Shown: piece after piece, positions 25,201 to 36,357 of the stretch | How positions within the stretch are numbered: the stretch's first letter is position 1 | How the letters are laid out: each line of letters starts with the position of its first letter | NCBI RefSeq assembly: GCF_003473485.1 | Contig: NC_053046.1 | Span: 33,247,332 to 33,311,331 of the forward strand | Length of the DNA: 64,000 nucleotides | Reading direction: 5' to 3' | Source of the DNA: Medicago truncatula | Taxonomy: Eukaryota > Streptophyta > Magnoliopsida > Fabales > Fabaceae | Made by a program: the position numbers and the translations under genes | The notes under the pieces: model-generated | Told to the model about the DNA's origin: nothing | What the model saw: the letters and a program-made list of their open reading frames with translations, nothing else | Databases searched by the model: none

Positions 25201-26895
25201 AACATTTGGCAACAGCTTCTGCACTTTTGTTGTTTTTCATGAGGGGTTAACACTAACAGAGCAACCCTTTAATGATCGCTTTCTCTCTCCCAGTTAAAGA
25301 GAAACACTTCACATGTCGTTATCTTCCCAATTCTCAAAAACTATCACTTCAAAATCAAAGCTTTCTTCATTCATTTCATCAGGCTCCTACCATCTATCTA
25401 CCCATCCAACACTCAGATTCACATATCTAGCTCCCACCAAAGTAAAATCATGACCGACATCTCTAACAAGCTTCAATACTCACCACCAGTTCACCTCTTC
25501 TGTAAATTACATAGAAAATTAATAGGAATTGGTTTGCAATAGTACCTTATATTCAAAGTTTAAAGGGACGAGAATCCAATTCTATTTCACTCCTCACAAC
25601 TCTTAGAAGTACTAATAATTTAATAAATTTTACTACATTCAATAGTTGATAATGACGGTTTAGGGTTATACCACGTCCGCCTTATACAGATTCGAAAAAC
25701 AAGATTGATACCACGAAAAGCACCCTTCAAGAACTAATCCCCTCATTGGATCACTGATTCATTCAAACTCACCATATACCTCCAATCATTCCACCATGAT
25801 TTGCTCAACCATACAAATCGCACACCCAACAATAACATACTTTCTTTCACATTTATTCAGCTAAACCTAATTTCCATCATCAAGCTATAAGACAGTAAAC
25901 ACGTGAATACATCCCGTATCACATTATTCTTCTAGCTCATAATCAAATAATTGAACAACACACACATTCTAAACAGCAAAGTTAATCACCGATATCACAC
26001 ACTAAAAAACCACTGCCACAACAACACACGCAACTCTAAATTCCATCAGAACCCTCATAATCATTCAATTATCACCAAATTCACAACAACAACACAAAAA
26101 CCTACCTAGCATCATCAAAAAGCTTAACCCTATAAAAACCCTTTCATACTCAATTAACCGTCGCCAAATTCACAAAAGCAACAAGAAAACCTAGCATCAA
26201 CAAAAAACCTTAATCGTATATAACACTAAAAATCTTCATAGTCAATTAATCATCCCCAAAATTATCACCAATGTCACACACTAAAAAAAGACATAATAAA
26301 ACACTATCACAGCAACTCCAAACTCCTATCAAAGTCTTCATAATCTATCAATCATCACCAAATTGTCATCAACAAAAAACCTAGCATCATTGAAAAGCTT
26401 AACCATGTAAAACACTAAAAACCTTCACCAATGTCACACACTAAAATAACATAATCAAACACTATCACAATTCCAAATTCCATCAAAATCTTCATAATCA
26501 ATTAATCATCATAAAATTCATACAAACAAAAAAAAAAAACTAGCATCATCAATTTTTTTAATTATATATAATCAATTCAATAATATCAACCAAAGCAACA
26601 AAAAATGAATTAACCTAAAAATGGAAGAAATCGCAAAATCAATCACCTCACAGCGAGCACCATAACGAATAAGTCTCTGAACGTAATCAACAACTTCTCT
26701 CCTCCGTCTATCAGCGGCGAGAGTAGGTTGAATTCGGCGCAGAATCTCAGCGGTGGTTTGTTCGGCCGCTGATGAAGCTTCATCGGTGACGGAAGAAGGA
26801 TCGGGATTGAAAACAGGAAGCGGCGGCGACGGCGGTGAAGAAGAGTAAGGGCGATCCTCCGCGAAAACGACGCCGTTTAGATGAAGATCGCCCAT
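16240..26895 (-). CDS. nucleotidyltransferase / PAP-OAS1 substrate-binding protein, nine exons
   Basis: This is a plant protein of the family typified by Arabidopsis At3g51620, with a template-independent nucleotidyltransferase fold like poly(A) polymerase and OAS1. The in vivo substrate is not established to my knowledge. Exons read down the minus strand: 26895-26647, 23704-23519, 22692-22600, 22337-22155, 22026-21924, 21848-21666, 17977-17034, 16896-16460, 16300-16240. All phases agree, giving 812 residues. The catalytic motif FPYGSVPLKTYLPDGDIDLT (about 85-104) holds the GS pair and D100/D102; the third Asp is D159 in NIVVDISFNQ. The substrate-binding domain follows (KRSIILIKAWCYYESRILGA; GNFYRIRSAFKYGARKLG). 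The C-terminal half is low-complexity, Ser/Asn-rich, with a GRGRG patch. The exon 5 donor could instead lie at 21915, adding three codons in phase. If exon 8 is not spliced, a stop at 16456-16458 ends the protein early. Introns 1 and 6 are swollen by repeats. Confidence 0.92.
18688..18703 (+). repeat. 16-base poly-G run
   Basis: An uninterrupted run of 16 G lies in AT-rich intronic DNA, antisense to the host gene (poly-C in its pre-mRNA). It is exceptional for this window and its exact length is prone to sequencing error. Confidence 0.9.
18840..21640 (+). mobile_element. Ty1/copia LTR-retrotransposon fossil, rearranged
   Basis: This is an old, clearly broken copia element inside intron 6, opposite in orientation to the host gene. 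Recognisable parts in plus-strand order are an integrase end (around 18890-19010, AASYLINRLPSNVLASKTP-like), the region before the reverse transcriptase (about 20150-20350) and the reverse transcriptase itself (about 20860-21240, LQQIDLNNYFLHTILEKDVY and PPGF...CKLHKAVYGLMQAPRAW). LTR-like pieces lie at 19437-19960 (antisense, duplicated), 20455-20840 and about 21270-21600, the last with a TATA-like tataaatag. A tggtatcagag motif at about 20602 matches the usual initiator-Met primer-binding site. It has many breaks and internal insertions and cannot be active. Confidence 0.8.
24181..24303 (-). repeat. tRNA-derived SINE with TTG-type tail
   Basis: On the minus strand the A-box-like tggtctggtgg is followed by the B-box ggttcgaatcc, then a body containing ccccacttagtgg and aaggcttg, and an end in ttgtttgtttg. 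This layout (tRNA head, family body, TTG-type tail) is that of a plant SINE. A 3' fragment of the same kind lies at 52466-52530. The copy is diverged. Confidence 0.6.
25026..25375. repeat. two-copy tandem repeat of about 175 bp
   Basis: The unit starting aaca.ttggcaacagc at about 25028 is repeated at about 25199 with the same internal order: aacactaaca, agccctttaat-type, agaaacacttca, ttcccaattct, cacttcaaaatca. The copies differ by scattered substitutions and small indels. Confidence 0.7.
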
Positions 26896-28300
26896 AATGA
26901 TTATAACGATAACGATGAAGGTGAAGTAAAGGAGGGAAACGATGTCGTTTCGATGGGGACCACAACCCCGGAATCGGAGCCCGGGGTAAAATTGGAAGAA
27001 AAAATGTTTTAGAGAGAGAGAGTGGTGGTGGCGCGTGAGGAAGGGATGAGAGAGATGAAAGGGAAAGAGGTAAAGGTTGGTGTTTTTTTGTTTTTGTTTG
27101 AAGACGGTGTTGGTGGAAAGGGTAAAATGGGAAATATAAGGGGGGAAGTGTAAATAAAATAAAGGGGTGTGTATAGTAAAATGAGAGAGAGAAAGAAAGA
27201 GAGAGATTATGAAGAGGAAAATAGAAGTAGGGCTGTTTTTTTGTTTGTAGTGCTCACCGAGTCAAACACAAACGGTGGCTCCTGTTTCTGATTTTTTTTA
27301 TTTTTTATGACTCAAAATTCTCTTGTTTCGGATTTTGATATTATAGAAGGGAAAGGATCTTACAAAAAATAATCCTAAAAAAAAGCTATATAAAAATAAT
27401 AATAATGAATTATTTTTTTAAGAAAATAATAATGAATTATAAATTAACTTTATTGACTAAAATATTTTATAAAGTTGAGTCAGAAAAATATATTATTGAA
27501 TTTGAATGAACTTTATTTGCGAATTTGGTTGCTTTATGAATTCATTTACAAATTTAGTTAAGGATGTTTGAATAATCCACTATTGCATTGATATTAATGG
27601 CATGATTTTGTATAAATGGATTCTTAATTTATAGTTAATTTTCATCAAAATCTACATTATTCATACCATCATGAATTATCTCCTCTAATTTTTCCATAAC
27701 TGACCATCATGTATCTTTGATCACTTGTTTAAGAACTTTAAATTTTTTACCATTTGAACTGATTTATTGTTTACTCAAATATATTATTATAAAGTTTAAT
27801 TAGCTAAGTGCGCTAAAAAAAGAAAAAATCAAATAAAGTTTGGACTAATAAAGTTCATAATCCATGTTCCTTATTAGTCTAAAACCAACAGGGTAACATA
27901 CATTGTTTTGATTATTAGTATAAACAAAAATAAATAAATAAATAAACCTTGTTTTGATTATAAACTACAAGATTGTCCAACTTTCCATAACCTTCTCCTA
28001 CCTCTCTGCCTAGTATAACAGCAGAAATCATCCTTAATAAAAGAAAAAGATAAAAGAGAGAACTAGATTTGTAACTGTATTATATTATCGTATTGAATAT
28101 CAAAATCTTTTTTACTAAAGCTTGTTTGATCAAGCAATTGTTCAACCTAATTTTAACCTAATATTTTCCCTACATCCTCAAGCATTTAATTTTCATGAGT
28201 GCTTTTCCTACTCAGCAAGCTAAGTTTAATTTTTAAATTCCCTTCGAAGCATACATAGGCGTGTGCTTCTATGTACCAATTTTGAATTTGAATCTCAACC
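26896..28300. other. promoter and leader of the nucleotidyltransferase gene, then intergenic
   Basis: The first 350 bp are purine-rich, with GA repeats at about 27010-27022 and 27182-27205, as is common in plant 5' leaders and promoters. Beyond about 27250 the sequence becomes AT-rich and featureless. Confidence 0.45.
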
Positions 28301-31183
28301 ATCGTTAATTGCATTTACTTCATGGCTCCACTAATAACATTACTGAACAACGTAGTTCAGTAGCCTCACCCAATTCACATTTGTTCATTTTCAAGGTTAA
28401 GAAGTTAACTTACTCACTTTCCCACAAATCTTTTCAATTTTTCACGAAAAAAATCAACAGATGTCAATGTCTTATCTTCCATCTTCTCTAAATACTCACT
28501 TCTAATATCTGGGTAACATCTCTTTCAATGAACTCATATGCATTCTTCTTTTTCTTCTTTGAAAGGGTCTTCTTATGCTCCATTTCTTTATCTCTCTCCA
28601 TTTCAAGGTAAATGTTCTTACAATGAATTTCTAGGGATGTTTTAGTTTTTTAATTGCATAAGCATTTGCACCATATAATTTACTTAGATTTCAATTTCAA
28701 TGTTGAATTTTATATCAAGAGAAAACCTTTCTTTCTTTTGTTGTATTTTAACTAAAAGTTGAGCTCTCTCTAATTTTTCCATCAATGTCAAATTACTATG
28801 AGAAATTGAAAGGAAAGTATGTTTTTAGTTAAATGTGAAATTAGATTTCTAATGAAAAGTTTTTTTTTGAAAGAGTTTCTAATGAAAAGTTGGCAGTGAA
28901 TCAAATAGAGTAACGTATAAAGAGTGGGAAAAGTAGGCAGTGTCACCCTTTCTAAATTTCTGATGTTTAGTGTCCAATATTAGCAATAATAAAGGATTAA
29001 CAATTTTGTTTATATGTTTGTTTTAGATATTTTATGATTCAGTTTTATATGCTGATTATAAACTTGATATTTTATGAAACTTTCTAACCTCATGGATAGA
29101 GATTAGAGTGATGTCTTAATTACTTTTAGATTATACATTTCCCACTTTTATTATATTATGCCTTAAGGTTATCATAACACTATTAAAACAATAGAAAAAT
29201 TATTGGGCTGAAGAACAATGGTTGTCCTGCAAATACTCATACGTTTTGAATCTAATGTTTTTCTTTCAATTGTAACTTTGTCACACCTGCAAGTCTATGC
29301 CACAAGTTTATTTTTCTTCTTTCGCCTTTATTTTATCCTTTTTACAGCTCCATTAATTAGCTTCTAAATCATTATTTGACCCTGTTTAAGCTCAGTTTAG
29401 GTCAGTTTTGTATTAAAATTTTGACCACTCATCGAAAAATATAGGTATAAATACAAGCAACATTAGAAGAGTCCCCGATAATGGTTCATACAAATTTTCA
29501 TGTATCAAAGTATTGAAATCATTTAAAATATGTGACAAGAGATTTGTATAAGAACAAGCATAGACTTCTTAATCAATAAAAAAAATTGCTCTACAAAAGC
29601 TCTATTTTTTTTTTTTATATTAAGAAGTCTTTGCTTAATATTTACTCATTAGAAAAAATGTATTGTTCTTTATGATTCTAGCCATATTTATTTATGTTTT
29701 GAATTTTTATTGTTATTGTCTTCAACACTATATTTATTGATAATAATAGAAACTAGATTAGATTGACTCGGTTCTAATTTGTTTTTGTGTCCATATTACG
29801 AACTAATGATTTGAAGAAAAGTTTATTAAAAAAAAAAATTGATTTGAAGGAAAGTTGGTATCCACCGTCCAACAATGATTTGAAACAACTATCCTTTTGT
29901 TCTATTTATTTTAAGTTACTTTTAGAACCTATATCTGATTAGTTATGTGCTCTCCATACTGCTATCATGTGGTTATCGATTATTATCTTATGCATACATG
30001 TATCTTTCTCAAGATCAGATCATTTAAATTTAAAGGTTGAAGTGAAAATATTTGATTTAGAAACTACAGCCGTATAACTTTGGAATTGCAATTTGTTTAT
30101 GTGTGTGTAATTTAATGTACATTGTTTGTGAGTTGGATTGCTAACCATAATTTTATTCATCTTAGTTTGTAGTTAGTAGCAACAATACTTTTGCAAACTA
30201 CATAGTTTTGTTTTTTGATGGATACGTGAAGTTCCTTATCTTGGAATAAAGATATGATGCTCCTCAAGTCTCACACTGCTTCCTTCTCTTTTATTGGCAC
30301 ATGGAGAGATGTGTTCGATGGAATTAATTTTATTAAGTAACTTTGATTTTTTTTTCTTCTATAAAGTTCGGTTTTTAACTTTAATGTCTATAGTTTTGTT
30401 TCACGAAACCATTGAGATTTAATTACTCTACGAGATTTTAACCCGATCTCATTGGAATGAAACTTAGTTACTCTATTCATGTTCTATTTCTATTCATTGC
30501 TTTAATTATTTTAGAGTTTCCTCTTCTTTGATCTATTAAGATTTATTAGATTTTGCTAAGAGATTTTTTCTCACTATTATTTTACATTTGAATTAAAATA
30601 GGTGATTTGATCACAGTCGTATAAGTGTGCTCCACCGTATGTAAGGGTACGATTCATGAATGTTTCCGATGTTACCAGAACCGGGATTGATCAAAGACAC
30701 AACATGAATGGATGCAAACAAAGTCTTTGCTATTAGAACCTTTGAGCATATGACAAAGAGAATAACATTTGTGGAAGTTCTATCATGGAGGAGATGCCTT
30801 GCTGCTGCAATTTTTTCGGTTTGATTTGAAGAAGGAGATGCCTTTAGGTTTGATTGAAGAAGGTTTTTCTTTTGTTGGTCTACTGTAGCTTGTATGTGTC
30901 GGTGTCTCCGCTCAAGCCTCTTTTTTTCTGTAGTTGGTGGGAAGTGAAAATATATTTGGGGTATGATACTTCATATTAAATCTACCGGTCAAATCTGGTT
31001 TACATGGATTGAACTTTTGACCTTTTTCTTAATCTTAAACTCTTTAAGAAATGGATTACACCGTCTAAAATAAAAACATTAATTGATACATGTTGATTTA
31101 TAAATAATAATTTAATCGAATGGTAAATATTACATCAGACCCATACATCACACATGTTGAAGGTTACTTATAGGTTTCTATTA
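28301..31183. other. intergenic sequence, possibly the body of a Helitron
   Basis: No gene was recognised. If the Helitron-like end at 31184-31224 is real, some or all of this interval is its body, but no matching 5' end could be fixed and no Rep/helicase coding sequence is present. Confidence 0.35.
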
Positions 31184-31224
31184 GAGTTGACAAGACCCGT
31201 GCGATGCACGGTTCAAAAGTCTAG
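31184..31224 (+). mobile_element. Helitron-like 3' terminus
   Basis: A short hairpin, ccgtgc-gat-gcacgg, is followed after about ten bases by CTAG and then T. This matches the 3' signature of plant Helitrons (hairpin, CTRR end, insertion before T). It is evidence for an end only; the element would be non-autonomous. Confidence 0.5.
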
Positions 31225-31805
31225 TGAATCTAATTACAGAGAATGGAGGAAGAAACTATTTATAGCTTTCACCTAACCCTGCTGACTCAGCACTGTTAGT
31301 TACAATATTTTTTTTTTGATTCAACTGTTAGTTACAATATTACTACATATGTTTCTTTCTAATTATCACTTTTTGACATTTTACATAAATCAAGACAATC
31401 AATAAATGTCATTACTTTTAATATAATAATTTATATTTTTACTAGAATAGTCTTATTCATTTAATGTCTCGTTTTATATATTTCTTTGTTCAAGATAAAT
31501 AATTAAGGGTAATATCGGTAAAATAACTTTTAATGTTGCATTGAACTTTGAAAGTGACAGTTGAATATAAACAAAAAATTTCTCCGCAAGAGACACTTAA
31601 AAAGGAACGGAGGGAGTAAGACTTAGTTAAACTAATTTAAGCATATTCTCTACTATCTCCCCTAGAAATCAAACTCCTTGCAGAAGAGTGGATTTCTCAA
31701 CAACATTAAGTTTGTCACGAAGAGCCAAGAATCTGAGAGGAGACAAAGCCTTGGTAAGGAGATCAACAAATTAATCCTGAGACGGAATATGCTGATCAAA
31801 AGGTC
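31225..31805 (-). mobile_element. copia-type LTR and pol-end fossil
   Basis: On the minus strand, about 31640-31800 encodes a stretch like DLLTKALSPLRFLALRDKLN, the typical end of a copia RNase H region. Beyond it lies LTR-like sequence containing tataaatag (about 31255-31265). A MITE-like end (ggaacggagggagta, about 31604-31618) lies between. It is broken and partial. Confidence 0.6.
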
Positions 31806-32850
31806 CAACGAATAGGGGATTTAAGATCAACATCTTTAATCAACATAAGATTTTTGTTTGCTTTGAGCAGTGACCAAACGGTCTTTTATTACTTTAACCA
31901 TTTCAATTGCCTCTTGAATTAAATCAGGACCCACAAGTTTAGACTCTCCAACTTCAAACCAACCTATTGGTGATCTACGACGACGTACATACAAGACTTC
32001 AAATGGTGTTATATGGATACTAGATTGGTAACTGTTATTATAAGAAAACTCCATTAAGGGTAAGTATTGATCCCAACTTCCTCCAAGGTCTAACACACAA
32101 GTCTGAAACATATATTCCAAAATTTGTTTTGTGCTTTCAGATTGACTACTGACCATTTGTCTGAGGGTGAGAAGCAGTACTAAATCCAACCGAGTTCCTA
32201 GAGCTTCTTGAAAAGATCTCCAAAAATGAGATGTCAATTGGGGTCCATGATCAGATATTATAGATAATGGTACACCATACAAAGACTCTATTTTCTCGAC
32301 ATACAGCTTGGTGTACGGGGCTGTTGAATATGTAGTTTTTACTGGTAAGAAATGTGCGTACTTTGTTAATCGGTCTACAATCACCCAAGTTGAATCAAAA
32401 CCTCTTAAGGTTCTAAGTGACCCCGTCACAAAATCCATATTGATCCTTTCCCATTTCCATTTTGGTATCTCAATCCCTTGGAAGAGTCTTGCAGGTTTCT
32501 AATGCTCTACTTTAACTTGTTGACATATCAAACACTTCGATACAAATTCAGCAACATCTCTCTTCAGCCCTTCCCACCAATAAACCTTTTTAAGTCTTTA
32601 TACATTTTGGTAAAACCTGGATGAACAATATAAGAGGAATCAAGACGTAAAATTATCTTCCTTAAATCATCAATATTTGGTACGCACAAACGAGTATCAA
32701 GACGTAAAATTCCCTCTGAATCAATTTTAAATTCAGAAACTTTTCCTATTTTGATATCTTCAATAAACCTTTTTCAAATGAGAATATTTATCTTGAGTCG
32801 CCTTAATGTTGTCCACCAAAGAAGAACGAGCTTGAACATTTGCTAAAAGT
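31806..32850 (-). mobile_element. Ty3/gypsy integrase-region fossil
   Basis: The minus strand encodes a large part of a gypsy integrase. It has a zinc-binding-like region (about 32520-32700, with CLICQQVK), then the core beginning MDFVTGSLRTLRGFDSTWV and including VDRLTKYAHFLPV, SIISDHGPQLTSHFW and PLMEFSYNNSYQSSI. This is typical of plant chromovirus-type elements, though no chromodomain was seen. Gag, protease, reverse transcriptase and paired LTRs are missing. It is broken and old. Confidence 0.82.
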
Positions 32851-32869
32851 GACAATGTATTAGTGGAGT

Positions 32870-33790
32870 TTTTTCGAATGTTTTTCTTCATCTGCTATTG
32901 CAAATGTCCTATAAATTTTGTCCCAGAGTTGGATATACCTCATTAGCTTGGATTTTGTTAATGAAATTGTTGTTTTCGAAATTTGAAAAAGTACCTTTTT
33001 AAAATAGCGAAATCACCGTTGAAAATATTATCGGGTTGAGTCACGATAAGGTCGCTTTCTTTAAGACGTTTCGCGACACTACCCGAGTTTATGCAAGGTA
33101 GATTAACAATTGCGCCGCCTTCAGGATAAAACAACCTAGTTCACTTGTTCGATTACGTACTGCACCGTAAGTAATCGATCGAGAAATAACATCCTCTGAT
33201 ATGGTTTAATCATTCGATTAAACCACTCTATATGGTACCAAGACCACTCAAAACGGAAGGGACATGAGGAGTAGAAGAAATGAAGAAGGACTCGACAACA
33301 CAAGTCGAAAGAGGGAGAAGAGAGGAAAAACACAAGAAACATCAACTGTGAACTTCGGCGTAAAGAATAAGTGAGGCGAGCTCTCCTTTTATAGTGAGAG
33401 TTCGTAACAAAACCGAAGTGACTTAAGGATTAAATTAGCTTTCCGGATATATCCGAAGCTATATCTGAAGCCTTCCGGATACTCTGTTGGATTAGATCGG
33501 ATCGTAACAAATTTATTTGTTACATAAAGCGCGTTCGGATTAATGATTAAATTAACAAAAAATTATTTTCAAGTGACAAAAAATATATTTCTTTTCGACC
33601 CAAGCCCAAACCCCACCCGGACAGACGGGTGGCACGCACGTGAAATGTATATATTTTCTTAGCGCTCACTCGTTCGCAAAAATGGGTACCCCAAGGGTAC
33701 ATCCTTGGAGGTCACCCTCCGCTTATATAAACACTTACTAGGCAGTATGTCTCTACAATATAGGATATTATGGGACATTTTTAAGTCATA
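32870..33790 (-). mobile_element. LTR-like retroelement fossil
   Basis: This moderately GC-richer block contains cctccgcttatataaacac near 33715, a cacccggacagacgggtgg palindrome near 33616, and a run of CG-rich motifs near 33060-33130. These resemble a long terminal repeat and leader of a plant LTR element read on the minus strand. Family assignment (copia favoured) and limits are uncertain. It carries no retroelement protein-coding domain. Confidence 0.4.
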
Positions 33791-34304
33791 CAACACTACC
33801 TCTTACCAAGGTGTTTATTCTTTTCAACTTTCCACTGTAACTTGCTAGTGTTCCAACAGAAATTTTACTAGATATCCAAAAAAATATCCAAACCAATTCA
33901 TTTTAGATACATTCATTCATACGATATGGTCACAAGACTAAATAAATATTTTGTCAAAAAATAAAGTTTGGGCACACACATAAAGAAGTATTTTTTGTAA
34001 TAATAAAAGGAAAATTGATAAAAAAAAATGATTAAATATTTTGAAGATAATTTCTTTATATGTGTGTCAGATAATATTTATTTGGTCTTATGCCCATAGA
34101 AAAATATCATTTGTACATCACATGGATACACAATCTAGTTTTGTTAATAAGAAAAGTAAAAACAATATTGAAATAAGTCTAAAACGATAAACACACCAAG
34201 TGATTAAATTACTTCACAAACAACAACAAAAAGAGATCAATATTTTGAGGAAAAAGAACATAATGTCATGTAAAGATTTTTTACATTTTTGAACTTACTA
34301 AGGT
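33791..34304. other. transporter 3' flank
   Basis: This is AT-rich sequence downstream (minus-strand sense) of the polyol transporter stop codon. It presumably includes the 3' untranslated region. Nothing else was recognised. Confidence 0.4.
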
Positions 34305-36357
34305 CTATTGTGTTGGATATGTTTCCATGGCAACACTTTTACCACTTTTATTTTTTTTGGTAAAAAGAGTCTCCATCTCCTCCAAAGTCTTACCTTTAGT
34401 TTCAGGAACAAGAAAATAGAAAAAAACCCAAGCTATTACAGATATAGCAGCAAACATGAAAAATGCACCACCTATTGTGAGTGCTTTATAGATTGAAATA
34501 AAACTCATGGAAACAGCAGCATTCATAGACCTATTCACAGCAACTCCAATACTAACCCCTTGTGCCCTTAACTTCAAAGGAAATATCTCTGAACCATAGA
34601 GCCAAGTAACAGGTGCAAGCCCTATATTAAAGAAAGCAACATAGAAATATGTTGCTATAATACTAAGTGTTAAGGCCCATAAAACTTCTTCATTGGCATG
34701 CTCCACCATTGTCAAACTGAACCCTAAGGCTGTAAGTCCAATAATCATTCCTGCAGTGCTAACTTGTAATAACCTTCTTCTACCAACTTTATCAATCAAA
34801 AATAAAGCAAGTACAAGAAAAATAATCTTTGTTAATCCAACACCAATTGTTGCAAGCAAAAGATTTTCTTTACTTTTAATACCAGCTTTTTTAAATATTT
34901 TATGACTATATAACATAACAGCTTCAATTCCAGTTGCATGCTCGAAAAAATGTATTCCAACTGAAGCAATTAACATCCAACGTACAGCAGGTGTTGGTCT
35001 TAAAATCAACTCTTTCCAAACACCTTCACCTTGATGAGACTTTTGAGGTAATTTCACAATTTCGTCGTTGCAATTCTCGTCTAAACCAGCTGCAAGTTTT
35101 ATATCGTTGAAACGAAGTTCGGCTTCTTGTGTCGTATTTGAAACTTGAAATAAAACTTTTTTGGCTTTTCCTAATTGACCTTGCATAACCAACCACCTTG
35201 GTGATTCTGGCATTGTTAAAATGCCATAAGCTAATGCAAATGAAGGAATAGCTGCAATAGCAAGCATTAATCTCCAACCAAGCTTCAAACTCAAATATTT
35301 TCCCAAAAAATAGTTTGATAGATAACCTAAAAAAATTCCAATACCAATACAGAGCTCAGGTAAAGAGGCTAATAAACCTCTTGAATGTGCAGATGAAATT
35401 TCTGCTGAATAAACTGGTGCTACCATGAGAGCAAAACCAACACCTATACCACAAATACATCGCCCGATCATTAAAATTGTGTAATTTGGACCGTACCCCA
35501 TTAGAATTGCACCAATGATGAAGAGTACAGAGGCTAAGAAGATTGTGTAGCGACGACCGATGTAATCGGAGCATCTTCCTGCTGTTAAGGATCCTACTAA
35601 TGCACATAGGTTTAAGATTCCTGCTAGAACCTCTTGTTGTGTGTCACTTATTCCCAAGTCCTCTTGTATGAATATCATTGCTCCACTCATAACACCAGTA
35701 TCTGAAATTAATCATGTATATATGTAGAATAGTTAGGGTTAAAAAATATTAACATTTACCAAGTGTGTATTTATTTATACAATGCTACTAACTAGTGTGT
35801 AGACCTTCATATGTATTTTTTTTTTTACAAATTTACAAAAAAAATAAAATTTTAAGAGATAAATTATACAAACAATGCCTATTGTTCACAAAATAGTACT
35901 TTTTTAGAAGCTCTAAAATGATACCGCACAAGCAATTTTTTTGGTGAGAATGCTTGAGAGGCCTCGAAATAGACCTTCATATGTATTTTTAATAGATAGA
36001 TTAGAATCCACTTAAGGGAAAACAAAATAAACAAAAAAACCTTGATTTTTAAACTCATAAATGATAGAAAAAAATAAATAAGGGTAATAATAACTTGTGC
36101 CCTAAGAAAAATATGAAATAAATTTTGTATCATAAACATACTGTTTAACCTTTTGTAAAATTGAATACACATTTTTCAAGAAAATAATTATATCTTTAGC
36201 TTCTTAAAAGTGAAAGTGAGAGAGAATAGAGAATGTAATAGTAATATTTACCATAACCAGAAACGATGGATACCATTGAAGCAACAATGGCACAAGCAAA
36301 AGCATATTTGTTGACCTTGGTCACTTGGTTTTCTATGTCACCTTGAGTATCTATCAT
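34305..36357 (-). CDS. polyol/monosaccharide-proton symporter (PLT6-like), two exons
   Basis: This is a major facilitator superfamily sugar transporter of the plant polyol transporter clade, expected in the plasma membrane importing linear polyols or hexoses with protons. Exons are 36357-36252 and 35701-34305, with a GT-AG intron of 550 bp; the join reads ...SGY-D-TGVMSGAM. The protein is 500 residues with twelve predicted membrane segments. Motifs seen: GRRYTI in the loop after TM2, PESPRWL after TM6, GRR after TM8 and PETKGKTLEEME after TM12. The start at 36357 (MIDTQGDIE) gives the usual short N-terminus; an in-frame ATG at 36435 would add 26 unlikely residues. The TM7 motif usually written QQxSGI reads E289-H-A-T-G-I. 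Arabidopsis PLT6 (QHASGI, from memory) is the closest relative I know. The gene appears intact. Confidence 0.93.

Larger units (their letters stand above)
23705..26646. other. intron 1 of the nucleotidyltransferase gene, with tandem repeats
   Basis: This 2.9-kb intron carries a SINE (24181-24303), a two-copy repeat of about 175 bp (about 25026-25375), and four or so degenerate copies of a cacacactaaaa...ttcataatca unit between about 25985 and 26560. No coding exon was recognised inside. Confidence 0.7.

Noticed and set aside
33136-33345. 69-codon minus-strand frame in the LTR-like block
   Set aside because: Lies in noncoding LTR-like sequence with no domain similarity.
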